DNA of 18,886 bases from Christensenella sp. UBA1431 (lineage in GTDB: Bacteria > Bacillota > Clostridia > Christensenellales > UBA1431), in the NCBI GenBank assembly GCA_002329665.1, contig DCTV01000035.1, positions 10,511 to 29,396 of the forward strand, given 5' to 3'. The notes under the pieces were generated by a model that did no database searches, had not been told where the DNA came from, and saw nothing but the letters and a program-made list of their open reading frames with translations. Positions 1 to 8,135 of the stretch are shown here, in pieces; within the stretch, counting starts at the first letter, position 1; each line of letters begins with the position of its first letter. The position numbers were made by a program, and so were the translations under genes.

Positions 1-548
1 TAGTACTCGAGGAGCCACAGCTTCACCGCACCCGCCGTTAAGAACCCGTCCACTTCCTGTACGACCAGCGTCCTGCCCACGTCCGGCCTGACGTCTTCAA
101 TTTCGGACGCATAGACCGTCTGGAGCCCTCCTGCGCCGTCTATGGGCAGCCCGGACGCGACCGCTTCCGAGAGCGCCGGGGCCGCAAGCGGTACGCCGGG
201 CAGCAGGCGCAGGGCGGCGCCGGCCTCCCGCGCCATCCGGACGACCGCCCCGCACAGCGTATGCGCCGTGACGCCCTCGCCCGAGAGCAACAGCACCGTT
301 TCTCCGCCCGGACGAAGGGCTTTTTTCAGCAATGCCGCCGCCGACTCCCCGAGTGTTTCGAAGGTTTCGGCGTCCTCGTATAGCCTGTCCAGCGTTTCAA
401 AAGCGACGCCCTGTCCTTTCAAATAATCCGCCACAGGATGGCGCGCGGTCTGCAGGAACAGCGCGCCGGCCCCGCGGGCGGCTTCGACGGCCCCCAGCGT
501 GCACATGGAAACCGGGCCGGGACCCATCCCGGCTATCGTCAGCTTCAT
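1..548 (-). CDS. mazG: YabN/MazG-type protein, N-terminal tetrapyrrole-methylase-like domain (partial, runs off the window)
   Basis: Only the first 182 residues are present; the gene continues beyond base 1. The protein opens with MKLTIAGMGPGPVSMCTLGA, the glycine-rich loop of the tetrapyrrole (SAM-dependent) methylase fold, followed by a segment reading FLQTARHPVADYLKGQG, which is typical of the YabN N-terminus. In this family the domain is fused to a C-terminal MazG nucleoside-triphosphate pyrophosphohydrolase, which hydrolyses non-canonical or excess NTPs. That part lies outside the window, so the fusion is inferred from family and position. The ATG at 548-546 overlaps the stop of the upstream flippase gene as ATGA, which implies translational coupling. 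The order mfd, spoVT, yabM, yabN is the same as in Bacillus subtilis. The role of the methylase-like domain in these fusions is not well established. Confidence 0.85.
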   Translation of the reverse strand, partial: MKLTIAGMGPGPVSMCTLGAVEAARGAGALFLQTARHPVADYLKGQGVAFETLDRLYEDAETFETLGESAAALLKKALRPGGETVLLLSGEGVTAHTLCGAVVRMAREAGAALRLLPGVPLAAPALSEAVASGLPIDGAGGLQTVYASEIEDVRPDVGRTLVVQEVDGFLTAGAVKLWLLEY

Positions 549-2173
549 TGTTCCCTCCTGTCGTCCGGTTCTTTTTGCCTAACGAAGCGTTTGAGCCTGC
601 TTCCGCCCGGCAGCATATCCAGGTCCTCACGGCTGATCCCGCCGAGGATGAGGATCATCACGACGTACGCCAGGGCTCCGCCAATAATGCCCACCGCCAG
701 CGCTACCCACTTGCCCAGGACCGGTAGCAGCCACAGGTTGAAGAAATACGCGAAAGCCCCCATCACGGCCGAGGCGATCACGGGTTTGACGACGCAGTCC
801 ATGATCCTAAACGGCATGTGCGTGCGCCTGTATACCTGCCAGAGGTTCAGGCCGCTGGCGACAACATAGCACACGATGGTCCCGACCACGGCGCCGGAAA
901 TATTGATGGACGGGACGCGGATGAGTACGATCGACAGTATCACCTTGAAGACCGCGCCCACCAACAGGTTGAATACCGGCACCGTCACCTTGCCCAGGCC
1001 CTGCAGCACCCCTGTGAGCGTCTGCACCAGGGACAGGAAGAGGACGCCCGCCGCCATCTGCTGCAGCAGCTGCACGCTGACCGGTATATTCTCGGGCTGC
1101 AGTCCCGAGTACAGGCAGCGGATAATAGGGTCCGCCAGCACGAACATGCCCACCGCGCAGGGCAGCGCGATGTATATGGCCAGCTTGGTGCCGACCAGAG
1201 CGGAAACGCGGACGCCTTTTTTGTCCCTTCTCTCCTTCGCGTGGGAGATGGCCGGCACCAGCGACATCTGCAGCGCCGAGGACAGGACCGTGGGCATCGC
1301 CACCAGCGGGTTGACCACGCCGGTCAGAATCCCGAACAGGCTGCGCGCGGACTCGAGCGCGTACCCGATGTCCAGAAGGGCGCCTTTGATGATGGCCGCG
1401 TCGATGAACCCGATGATGGGCATGATCGCGCCGCCAATGGTCACCGGTACGGCGATTACGGCCAGTTTCAAGGAGAGTTCCTTGAAACTGGGCCGCTGCG
1501 AATAGGGGACGCGGATGCTATGCCGCATCAGTTCGCGCCGCGGGCGGGCTGTGAAAACATAGATGCCGACCAGCAGAACTAGCGCCGCCACCTCGGAAAG
1601 CGACACGCCCAAAAGCGTTCCCGCAGCGCCCCACTGCACGCCCATGGGCAGCCAGGCGGCCGCCAGGGCGAGCCCTATCGCCAGCTTGCCCGCCTGCTCC
1701 ATCAACTGGGACGACGCGGTGGGCATCATGATCTGCTGGCCCTGGAAATATCCCCTGAACGCGCAAAGCACGGCGACGAAAAAGACGGCCGGAGAAATGG
1801 CCTGAAACGCTATGGCGGCTTCCGGGTCTTCCATCGCGTGCGCGAGCCATCCGCTGGCAAAATACATGGCGGCCGCAAGCACGGCGCCTATGAGGACCAT
1901 CAGGACCAGTGCGGTCCTGAAGACCCTGTGCGCCCCCCGGTAATCACCCTTGGCGTGCTTAGCCGACACCAGCTTAGAAATTGCCGTCGGGATGCCGGTC
2001 GTGGACACTGTCAGGAGCAAGGCGTATACCGGATACACGGTCTGGTATATGCCCATTCCCTGTTCGCCTATGATGTTGGTGAGCGGGATACGGTAAAGCG
2101 CGCCGATTGCTTTGGTAATAAGGCCGGCAATGCCCAGTATAGCGGCACCGCCAACAAACGTTTTTTTGCTCAT
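545..2173 (-). CDS. yabM: SpoVB/YabM-family polysaccharide (lipid-linked) flippase, MOP superfamily
   Basis: A 542-residue integral membrane protein with about 14 hydrophobic segments along its whole length, the usual size for the PST/SpoVB branch of the MOP exporters. It begins MSKKTFVGGAAILGIAGLIT and continues with ALYRIPLTNIIGEQGMGIYQ, a signature of SpoVB-type proteins. Members move undecaprenyl-linked sugars across the membrane; SpoVB itself is needed for spore cortex formation, and YabM holds this same position (after spoVT, before yabN) in B. subtilis. I chose the ATG at 2173 because GGAGG lies 5-9 bases upstream; a GTG 18 bases earlier would put that Shine-Dalgarno sequence inside the coding region. 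It has its own promoter at 2208-2235 and ends overlapping the next gene by 4 bp. The exact substrate cannot be read from the sequence. Confidence 0.9.
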   Translation of the reverse strand: MSKKTFVGGAAILGIAGLITKAIGALYRIPLTNIIGEQGMGIYQTVYPVYALLLTVSTTGIPTAISKLVSAKHAKGDYRGAHRVFRTALVLMVLIGAVLAAAMYFASGWLAHAMEDPEAAIAFQAISPAVFFVAVLCAFRGYFQGQQIMMPTASSQLMEQAGKLAIGLALAAAWLPMGVQWGAAGTLLGVSLSEVAALVLLVGIYVFTARPRRELMRHSIRVPYSQRPSFKELSLKLAVIAVPVTIGGAIMPIIGFIDAAIIKGALLDIGYALESARSLFGILTGVVNPLVAMPTVLSSALQMSLVPAISHAKERRDKKGVRVSALVGTKLAIYIALPCAVGMFVLADPIIRCLYSGLQPENIPVSVQLLQQMAAGVLFLSLVQTLTGVLQGLGKVTVPVFNLLVGAVFKVILSIVLIRVPSINISGAVVGTIVCYVVASGLNLWQVYRRTHMPFRIMDCVVKPVIASAVMGAFAYFFNLWLLPVLGKWVALAVGIIGGALAYVVMILILGGISREDLDMLPGGSRLKRFVRQKEPDDRREQ

Positions 2174-2207
2174 TCGTCCTCCAGGGAGCACCTTTTCGGC
2201 TCACTAT

Positions 2208-2235
2208 ATTATAGCAAAAAAACGTTTTGTTACAA
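2208..2235 (-). promoter_or_regulatory. Sigma-A-type promoter of the yabM-yabN operon
   Basis: Read on the minus strand, TTGTAA (2235-2230) is followed after 16 bases by a perfect TATAAT (2213-2208). The predicted transcript would start near 2201, about 28 bases before the yabM ATG. The local AT-rich stretch stands out against the GC-rich surroundings. Inferred from consensus only. Confidence 0.65.
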
Positions 2236-2371
2236 CCGGATTCGAAAATCACCGCCGTTTCGTTGCCTTTTCCCCCGGATTGTTGTGCGTCGTGTCCGCC
2301 TTCTCAGAGAGCGCCAGCGGAGTGCTCAAGGATTTTGTATCCGTCCCGGGTTCGGCGGTTTTTCGGCCGAT

Positions 2372-2398
2372 TAAAACAGCGCATTAAGCGCTGTTTTA
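2372..2398 (-). terminator. Rho-independent terminator hairpin after spoVT
   Basis: A perfect 11-bp stem (2372-2382 with 2388-2398) closes a 5-base loop. On the minus strand the stem ends in GCGCTGTTTTA followed by AT-rich bases, giving a short U-tract for transcripts from spoVT. The stem is symmetrical, with an A-tract on one side and a T-tract on the other, so it could also stop plus-strand transcription. Confidence 0.65.
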
Positions 2399-2440
2399 CG
2401 ATGATGCCTCCGCATCCCGGGAGAGTTTGTGACACCCTGG

Positions 2441-2466
2441 CCCCGCCGGCGGGATTACCGGCGGGG
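2441..2466 (-). repeat. GC-rich hairpin in the spoVT 3' region
   Basis: CCCCGCCGG (2441-2449) pairs with CCGGCGGGG (2458-2466), a perfect 9-bp stem with an 8-base loop, about 60 bases after the spoVT stop. No T-tract follows, so it is more likely an RNA-stabilising or pausing structure than a terminator. Function not known. Confidence 0.5.
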
Positions 2467-2525
2467 ACCGCCGATATATTCCATTGATCTGAGCCTCGCC
2501 TGTTTGCTGAAACTGGGTGCGGAAT

Positions 2526-3083
2526 TTAAAAAAGCATCTGCCTGCTAAGGAACCCGGCCGCCGTTTCCGCGACCTTGAGTTCCGTTTCGCCCATATGCGT
2601 CTGGGCTTCCCTGGATATGAGCATGATCGCGCCGATCGCGTCCCCCTGTACGATGATCGGTACGATAACCTGCGCCGAGTATTCGTCCGCATCGTTGGCG
2701 TGCACCGTGATGTTGGCGAACTGCGCGGAATCGCCGCGGTTGACCATCAGTTTTTTCCGCGATTCTATGATCTGTTCGATATCCGTATGGATGGGCTTGT
2801 CCAGCAATTCCTTGCGCCCGGCGCCGGATGCGGCCACCACGGAGTCCTTGTCGCAGATGCAGGCTGTATGGCCGAGCACCTGGCTTAGCGCGTCCGTATA
2901 TTCCTTGGCGAAGTTGCTCAGCTCCCCGATGGGAGAATACTTCTTGAGAATCACTTCGCCGTCGCGATCCGTAAAGATTTCCAGCGGGTCACCTTCGCGA
3001 ATGCGCATCGTCCGCCGAATCTCTTTAGGGATGACCACCCGGCCAAGCTCGTCTATTCTGCGCACTATTCCGGTCGCTTTCAA
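2526..3083 (-). CDS. spoVT: SpoVT, stage V sporulation transcription factor (AbrB/GAF)
   Basis: A 185-residue protein of the length expected for SpoVT. Residues 1-50 are the swapped-hairpin AbrB DNA-binding domain (MKATGIVRRIDELGRVVIPK, then EIRRTMRIREGDPLEIFTD), nearly identical to the known family. Residues about 55-180 form the GAF-like sensor domain, including the conserved DKPIHTDIEQIIESRKKL segment. SpoVT acts in the forespore, adjusting expression of sigma-G-dependent genes, among them germination genes. Translation starts at a TTG (3083-3081) preceded by AAGGAGGG; no ATG fits. It sits between the foldase lipoprotein and yabM, as in many Clostridia. Its leader contains a palindrome at 3119-3131 that could be an operator. 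Confidence 0.96.
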   Translation of the reverse strand: MKATGIVRRIDELGRVVIPKEIRRTMRIREGDPLEIFTDRDGEVILKKYSPIGELSNFAKEYTDALSQVLGHTACICDKDSVVAASGAGRKELLDKPIHTDIEQIIESRKKLMVNRGDSAQFANITVHANDADEYSAQVIVPIIVQGDAIGAIMLISREAQTHMGETELKVAETAAGFLSRQMLF

Positions 3084-3118
3084 GCTATTCCCTCCTTCAT
3101 GATCCTCGTGCTGTCAAT

Positions 3119-3131
3119 CTGCAAATTGCAG
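3119..3131. promoter_or_regulatory. 13-bp palindrome in the spoVT leader, possible operator
   Basis: CTGCAA and TTGCAG are perfect inverted arms around one central A, about 36 bases upstream of the TTG start and just downstream of the candidate -10 box. The arrangement suits a dimeric regulator. Autoregulation by SpoVT is a guess; the sequence shows only the dyad. Confidence 0.4.
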
Positions 3132-3134
3132 TCT

Positions 3135-3163
3135 TATTATTTATCCGGCTGGAAATTTTATGC
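3135..3163 (-). promoter_or_regulatory. Possible sigma-G-like promoter of spoVT
   Basis: On the minus strand GCATAA (3163-3158) and AATAATA (3141-3135) are separated by 16 bases. They resemble the sigma-G boxes (GNATA-type -35, CATNNTA-type -10) but lack the leading C of the -10, and the spacer is a little short. spoVT is sigma-G-controlled in B. subtilis, which is the main reason to propose it. Confidence 0.3.
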
Positions 3164-3231
3164 GCAAAGCAGTCACGGCGCGAAAATAAACGTCTGGCGT
3201 GCCGGCCGTTTCCCGCACGGGCATGCAAGCG

Positions 3232-3259
3232 GCCGAATCCCGTTGCCATCGGGCACGGC
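3232..3259 (-). terminator. Weak hairpin after the foldase gene
   Basis: GCCG (3232-3235) pairs with CGGC (3256-3259) and CCCG (3239-3242) with CGGG (3250-3253), forming an interrupted 8-bp stem six bases after the stop of the PrsA-like gene. There is no T-tract, so termination is uncertain and read-through into spoVT is possible. Confidence 0.3.
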
Positions 3260-3264
3260 GGGCC

Positions 3265-4530
3265 TCACAGCCTGTCTTCAAAGACGAAGGCCTTGAGTTC
3301 CTTCTTGAGGGATTCCACGTGAGCGTCCCAGTGTTCGGTTTTGGCCATATCGTCGGCCAGAGGCTTGAAATCGCCCCGCACATCGTCCAGGGATACCAGG
3401 GAACCGGGCTCGTGCACGGCCTGCACGCAAATGATATGGTAGCCTATGTACTCCGTAGTCGTTTCGTCGGACGCGGTGGGTTTTGATATGTCGCCCGCCC
3501 TGTTCAGCGCGAGCGCAGCCTCCGTGAAGGATCCGGAATAACCCGAGTGTTCGTTTACGAGGTACCCGCCCAGGCTCATCGTCACCTCATCCTCCATGCC
3601 CGGGTCGTCGTTGTATTTGTCTATAAGGGCAGTGAAATCCTCTCCGGATTTGGCCCGGTTGTACACCTTATCGGCCGTCGGCCTGATCTTTTTCAGGGCT
3701 TCTTCCCTCAGTGCGGCGATCCGGCTCGTCTTCTCGTCCTCGCTGAGCTCTGTATCGTCCTTGACCGCGTCGATGGCCGCCTTGTCTTCATCGGATATTT
3801 TTATGAGCACCTGCGTGACCAGCACGCTCTTTTCCGGATAATACAGGATCAGCTCGCCGTTATTGAAATCGGTCGCGACCGCGGACGGGGTCTCGTCGTA
3901 GGCTTCTCTCTGTTCCTGCTGCCTTTCTTCGAAGTATCTGTCGGCCTGCTCCGGGGTGGCCGTGACGTCCGCGACGACACTGTCCCTGTAGTTTTCGTAG
4001 ATCATGCTTTGTTTGAGCTGGTCCCTGATCATCTCCCGGGAAAGGCCGTTTCCCTCAAGGAGCCTGTCCACTTCTTCGTCGAGCGAAGCCTCCAAGTCGA
4101 CGGAAGCATCCTGCTCCTTTTTCGCCTCGAGGTTGGAGCGGGCCTGTTCCGTAAAGTAATCCAGGTAGGACTGATAATTCTGGTCGAGTTCCGTCTGTTC
4201 TTCGGTGGTGAGCTTGTCGGTCCCCTCAGCGTGCGTCTTTTGCTTGACGAGTTCCATTTCCACCAGGTATTTGAGGATGTCGCCCTTCAACCGTTTTTCG
4301 GCGTTCTTGTATTCTTCAGATTCGGGGTCGAGGCTGCCGTAGTAACTGCTCATCAGCGGTTCGAGCTGGTCGATCACCTGCTGCTTCGTGATCTCGACCG
4401 AACCGATCTTGGCGACCACCTGCGCCAGGTCCCTTTCCTGATCGTACTCCACGAACTGGCACCCGGCCAGCAACGACGCGCACAGAACCGCCAACAGGGC
4501 CCTCCTAAATTGCTTGTACATGATAAACAC
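3265..4530 (-). CDS. PrsA/SurA-type foldase lipoprotein (parvulin-like peptidyl-prolyl isomerase)
   Basis: A 421-residue secreted lipoprotein. A short basic start and hydrophobic stretch end in the lipobox LLAGC, with lipidated Cys24. Residues 40-190 are acidic, helical and SurA_N/PrsA-like. Residues about 235-395 are a parvulin-type domain: VLVTQVLIKI, a helix, SGEDFTALIDKYNDDPGMED, LGGYL, FTEAALALNRAGDISKPTAS and the closing GYHII. Such proteins help exported proteins fold outside the membrane. The His of the usual HILV motif is Gln here, so isomerase activity is in doubt. The GTG start at 4530 has only a weak AGG upstream; the ATG at 4521 (three codons later) is equally possible. It lies between mfd and spoVT, where clostridial genomes often carry a prsA/surA-like gene. 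Confidence 0.85.
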   Translation of the reverse strand: MFIMYKQFRRALLAVLCASLLAGCQFVEYDQERDLAQVVAKIGSVEITKQQVIDQLEPLMSSYYGSLDPESEEYKNAEKRLKGDILKYLVEMELVKQKTHAEGTDKLTTEEQTELDQNYQSYLDYFTEQARSNLEAKKEQDASVDLEASLDEEVDRLLEGNGLSREMIRDQLKQSMIYENYRDSVVADVTATPEQADRYFEERQQEQREAYDETPSAVATDFNNGELILYYPEKSVLVTQVLIKISDEDKAAIDAVKDDTELSEDEKTSRIAALREEALKKIRPTADKVYNRAKSGEDFTALIDKYNDDPGMEDEVTMSLGGYLVNEHSGYSGSFTEAALALNRAGDISKPTASDETTTEYIGYHIICVQAVHEPGSLVSLDDVRGDFKPLADDMAKTEHWDAHVESLKKELKAFVFEDRL

Positions 4531-4579
4531 GCGCAGAAGCCTGCGTTACCCCTTTCTGAAGAATGTTGCTCACCGTTAA

Positions 4580-5191
4580 TTATACGGGTTCGGCTACCTG
4601 TTCGCAATCGATGAGTTCCAGCGCGAATTTCCGGCTCAGTTCCAGCATTTCCCTCACCTGCAGGCTTTTCCTGCGCAGTGAGATCTGCGGCGGCTGCGTG
4701 GCCGATAGTGTGGCGATGCTCCTGAAACGTTCGAGCACGCGCATGAGTTCCCGGGGCTCGAGCGCCGCGCTCGCGTGGAACCGGAACTGCGCGAACCCGT
4801 CCCTGCACAGGAACGTATCGATCCTCAGGCGGGTGCACATCGATTTGAGCAGGGCGATGTCAAACAGATGGCGCACGCTCTTCGGGAGTTTCCCGAACCG
4901 GTCTTTGAGTTCGGCTTCGAGGGCCTTTGCCTCTTCGCGGCTCTCTATGGCCGCGATGCGTTTGTACACCTCGATCTTCTGGTAGTCGTCGGCGATGTAT
5001 TGGGGCGGGATGAAGGCGCTCATCGCGACATCCATGGTCGTGCTCACGCGTTCCTGCACCGTTTCGCCCTGTAGTTCGCGCACCGCCTGGTCCACGAGCT
5101 TGCAGTACATGTCGTAGCCGACTTCGCTCATATGCCCGTGCTGCTGCGGGCCCAGTACATTGCCTGCGCCGCGTATCTCAAGGTCGCGCAT
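4580..5191 (-). CDS. mfd: Mfd, C-terminal fragment (separated from the main part by frameshifts)
   Basis: This 203-codon frame encodes the last part of the transcription-repair coupling factor. It begins inside the TRG motif (MRDLEIRGAGNVLGPQQHGH), which couples ATP hydrolysis to DNA translocation, and continues with the C-terminal TRCF/D7 domain (YIADDYQKIEVYKRIAAI and FGKLPKSVRHLFDIALLKS). The Met at 5191 is an internal Met of full-length Mfd, not a real start, and there is no ribosome binding site. It joins the upstream 934-codon frame once two extra bases are removed. In the cell this part would be made only if the two shifts are sequence errors. The prsA-like gene follows after a 49-bp gap. 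Confidence 0.9.
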   Translation of the reverse strand: MRDLEIRGAGNVLGPQQHGHMSEVGYDMYCKLVDQAVRELQGETVQERVSTTMDVAMSAFIPPQYIADDYQKIEVYKRIAAIESREEAKALEAELKDRFGKLPKSVRHLFDIALLKSMCTRLRIDTFLCRDGFAQFRFHASAALEPRELMRVLERFRSIATLSATQPPQISLRRKSLQVREMLELSRKFALELIDCEQVAEPV

Positions 5192-5204
5192 GGCGATCTT
5201 GAAG

Positions 5205-5331
5205 CCCGGCGCCGAACTCTGTGAACTCGCGTATGGCCATCAAACGCTTCTCCGCCACCTCGCTTATCACCTTATCGCGCCGGAACGTGAAATAAGCGAA
5301 CGCGTGCCGGTTGGAGCGCCCCACCCTGCCC
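5205..5331 (-). other. mfd: Two +1 frameshifts within mfd
   Basis: Reading mfd on the minus strand, the frame breaks at the CCC run 5329-5331: removing one base restores LRGRVGRSNRHAFAYFTFRR instead of LRGQGGALQPARVRLF. It breaks again at the CCC run 5205-5207: removing one base restores REFTEFGAGFKIAMRDLEIR. The segment between is thus read in a third frame and matches the Mfd family well (DKVISEVAEKRLMAIREFTE). Both shifts are single-base gains in three-base C runs. Either they are assembly errors or mfd is a recent pseudogene. Confidence 0.85.
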
Positions 5332-8076
5332 GCGGAGCTGGTAGAGCTGCGCGAGGCCGAGATGGTCGGCGTCGTAGACGATGATGGAGTTGACGTTGGG
5401 TATGTCCAGCCCCGACTCGATAATGGTCGAGCACAGCAGGACGTCGTAGCCCCCGGCGTAGAAGTCTATCATCACCTTCTCGAGCTGGGACTCGCGCATC
5501 TGCCCGTGGGCCACGCCAATGCGCACGCCCGGCATCAGCGCATGCAGCCGGAACAGGAAGCGCTCGATGTCCTTGACGTGGTTGTACACGAAATAGACCT
5601 GCCCGTTGCGCGCGACCTCGCGGAGTATGACCTCGCGCGCCCAGGTGTCGCTGTACTCGAGCACGAACGTCTGGACCGGGAACCGCTCCTCGGGCGGCGT
5701 TATCAGCGTGCTCATGTCCCGGATGCCGGAGAGGGACATTTGCAGCGTGCGGGGGATGGGCGTGGCCGAAAGCATCAGGACGTCCACGCTCTCCCTGAGC
5801 GTCTTGATCGTCTCCTTATGGGCGACGCCGAAGCGTTGCTCCTCGTCCACCACCAACAGCCCGAGGTCGTGAAAAGACACGTCTTTGCCCAGGAGGCGGT
5901 GCGTGCCGATTACGATGTCCACCGCACCTTTCTTGATACGTTGGACGATGCGTTTTTGTTCCCTTGGCGGCTTGAACCTCGAAAGCGCTTCGATCGTGAC
6001 CGGAAACCCCCTGAACCGGTCCGTGAAGGTATGGTAATGCTGCTGGGCGAGCACCGTGGTGGGCACGAGCACGGCGACCTGTTTGGAATCCATCACCGCC
6101 TTGAAAGCGGCGCGCATGGCGACCTCCGTCTTCCCGTAGCCCACGTCTCCGCACAGCAGGCGGTCCATCGGGTGCGCCGACTGCATATCAGCTTTGATCT
6201 CTTTGATGCTCTGGATCTGGTCCTCCGTCTCCTCGAACGCGAAGTTGTCCTCGAACTCCCGCTGCCACTGCGTGTCGGAAGCGAACGCGAACCCCGGCCG
6301 CGCCCTGCGTTTGGCGTACAGATCGATGAGGTCGATGGCCAGCATCCTGACGGATTCCCTGACGCGCGCCTTGGTCCGCGCCCACTCCGACGTTCCCAGC
6401 CTGGACAGGCGCGCGCGTCCGTTCTCCCCGCCCACGAATTTCTGTACGTGCTCCATCTGCTCGCTGGGGATGTAGAGCCGGTCGTTCCCGGCGTACTGGA
6501 TGAGCAGGTAGTCGCGGCTGACCCCGTCGACGACCAGGCGTTCCATGCCCTTGAACACGCCGATGCCGTTTGCGTCGTGCACGACATGGTCGCCTATGTT
6601 CAGGTCGGCGAACACGTCCGTCGCGGCTTTGGCGCGCCGGCGCACCCTGCGCCTGGACTTTCGCGCCCCGAACATCTCGGCCTCGCTTATAACGGCCAGT
6701 TTCGCGTCCTCCAGCACGAACCCGGCGCTGAGGGAAGCCGGCACCGCCGCCGCGCTTCCGGGGCCCGGCAGGTTCTTCGCGTCCGCTTTCGGGACGGGTA
6801 CGCGGGCGTCGAGCAGCAGTTCCTGTATCCGTTTCACCCGTTTCTGCGTTCCGCAGAACAGCAGGAGGACGTACTTTTTCCGAAGGAGGCGCTTTATTTC
6901 CTCCGCCAGTTCCGCGCCCTGCACGGCGGGGAACGGGCTTTCGCTGATGGTCACCGGCGTATACGCGTCCCACAGCCGCACCCTGGACGGCAGCGCCTGC
7001 ACGCTCACGCTGCGCCCCGCAACAAACCGTTTGGCCAGGCTGTCCCAGCCGGTGAGCAGGCCTTTCTGCGCTTCGAGCGCGGCGCCCTCTTTTTTCCGCG
7101 CGTTATAATAGCCGATGAATTCCTCGAAGAACGTCTTTGCCCGCTCCGCGATCCGCGCCGGCTCGTGAAACAGGCAGACGGCCCCCCTGCCGAGGTAATC
7201 GGCAATCGAAGCCGTCTCCCCGTACAGCAGCGGGATGCAACTCTCGACGTTTTCCGGCGGATGCAGGGTCGAAAAAAGCCCGATCCAGCGCTCCATCTCC
7301 GCGGCGTAGGCACCGCTGAGCCCGTCGGAAAGCGCCTGCTCTATCTGCGCTATGGCGCGGTCCGCCGCTTCCCTGGTGACGGGCGCCTCGATCGCGCTCA
7401 TGATCCTGAGCGATTTTACCGGCGCTACGGAACGCTGCGACTCCACGTCGAAGCTGCGCAGCGATTCGAGCGTGTCGCCGAACCACTCTGCGCGGACCGG
7501 CGCCTGGCAACCGACCGCGAACACGTCGAGTATCCCGCCGCGCAGCGCGACCTGCCCCGGGCCTTCCACCTTCACCACCCGCTCGTACCCGGCTTGGATC
7601 AGCGCGCGGAGCAAATCGTCCACGTCGACCTGCATCGCCGGCCTGAGCGTATGCATGTGGCCGAGGAGCGCCTTCGGAGGCGCGAGAACCGGCAGAACGG
7701 CTTCGACGGACGCGACGATCACGTGTGCCGCCCGTCTTTGCAGCTCGGAAAGCACGCGCACGCGCGCATGCACCGTTTCGCCGCTCTGCGCCGACAGCGG
7801 ACGCAGCTCGATAGGGCGCGCGGGGAACCAGAGCGCGCCGGGCCCGAAGGCCTGCACGTCTTCGAAGAGCCGCCTGGCCGATTCCTCGCTTGCTGTGACG
7901 ACCAGCACGTTACGGCCGGTTTCGTTCCTGAGCGCGCACGCTCCGGCGGCGCACAACTGCGCGCCGACACCAAATGCCGCGAAGGGCCCCAACCCCTCGC
8001 GGACACCGTTTGCCAGCATATTCCATTGTGGCGACCGCCTCAGGTCGCCAGACAAATCATAGCGCATCATGTCCAA
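5272..8076 (-). CDS. mfd: Mfd, transcription-repair coupling factor (main part, frameshifted near its 3' end)
   Basis: Mfd removes RNA polymerase stalled at DNA damage and recruits UvrA. This frame gives 934 residues, the last roughly 20 out of frame. Order of parts: UvrB-like N-terminal module (1 to about 330); RNA polymerase-interaction domain around 485-560, with LNIGDHVVHDANGIGVFKGM; then the RecG-like motor with Walker A GDVGYGKTE near 640, DEEQRFG near 743, SATPIPRTLQMSLSGIRDMS, and STIIESGLDIPNVNSIIVYD. After correcting two single-base insertions at 5329-5331 and 5205-5207 the protein is about 1164 aa, the normal length. The start is a TTG (8076), with ATG codons 6 and 9 bases later also possible; no strong ribosome binding site is visible. 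pth is 59 bp upstream, leaving no room for the fin gene found here in Bacillus. Confidence 0.93.
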   Translation of the reverse strand: MDMMRYDLSGDLRRSPQWNMLANGVREGLGPFAAFGVGAQLCAAGACALRNETGRNVLVVTASEESARRLFEDVQAFGPGALWFPARPIELRPLSAQSGETVHARVRVLSELQRRAAHVIVASVEAVLPVLAPPKALLGHMHTLRPAMQVDVDDLLRALIQAGYERVVKVEGPGQVALRGGILDVFAVGCQAPVRAEWFGDTLESLRSFDVESQRSVAPVKSLRIMSAIEAPVTREAADRAIAQIEQALSDGLSGAYAAEMERWIGLFSTLHPPENVESCIPLLYGETASIADYLGRGAVCLFHEPARIAERAKTFFEEFIGYYNARKKEGAALEAQKGLLTGWDSLAKRFVAGRSVSVQALPSRVRLWDAYTPVTISESPFPAVQGAELAEEIKRLLRKKYVLLLFCGTQKRVKRIQELLLDARVPVPKADAKNLPGPGSAAAVPASLSAGFVLEDAKLAVISEAEMFGARKSRRRVRRRAKAATDVFADLNIGDHVVHDANGIGVFKGMERLVVDGVSRDYLLIQYAGNDRLYIPSEQMEHVQKFVGGENGRARLSRLGTSEWARTKARVRESVRMLAIDLIDLYAKRRARPGFAFASDTQWQREFEDNFAFEETEDQIQSIKEIKADMQSAHPMDRLLCGDVGYGKTEVAMRAAFKAVMDSKQVAVLVPTTVLAQQHYHTFTDRFRGFPVTIEALSRFKPPREQKRIVQRIKKGAVDIVIGTHRLLGKDVSFHDLGLLVVDEEQRFGVAHKETIKTLRESVDVLMLSATPIPRTLQMSLSGIRDMSTLITPPEERFPVQTFVLEYSDTWAREVILREVARNGQVYFVYNHVKDIERFLFRLHALMPGVRIGVAHGQMRESQLEKVMIDFYAGGYDVLLCSTIIESGLDIPNVNSIIVYDADHLGLAQLYQLRGQGGALQPARVRLFHVPAR

Positions 8077-8135
8077 CGTCTGCCCAAGGCTTGCTCCCGC
8101 TTCGTTACCAAATGTCTATTGCTAATGCCTTTCGT

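Larger units (their letters stand above)
2174..2525. other. Intergenic region between spoVT and yabM (no gene)
   Basis: No credible reading frame occupies these 352 bases on either strand; the short frames present lack a ribosome binding site and recognisable sequence. On the minus strand it holds, in order after the spoVT stop, a GC-rich hairpin (2441-2466), a small GATGC/GCATC hairpin around 2403-2417, a terminator-like hairpin (2372-2398) and the yabM promoter (2208-2235). The stretch 2240-2370 shows no clear feature. Confidence 0.6.

Noticed and set aside
2240..2370. Possible tRNA-like T-loop (GGTTCGGC) in the spoVT-yabM gap
   Set aside because: No acceptor, D or anticodon stems can be built around it.
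3547..4614. 355-codon plus-strand frame over the foldase gene
   Set aside because: It is antisense to a lipoprotein with a clear lipobox and foldase domains; its own product shows no recognisable domain.
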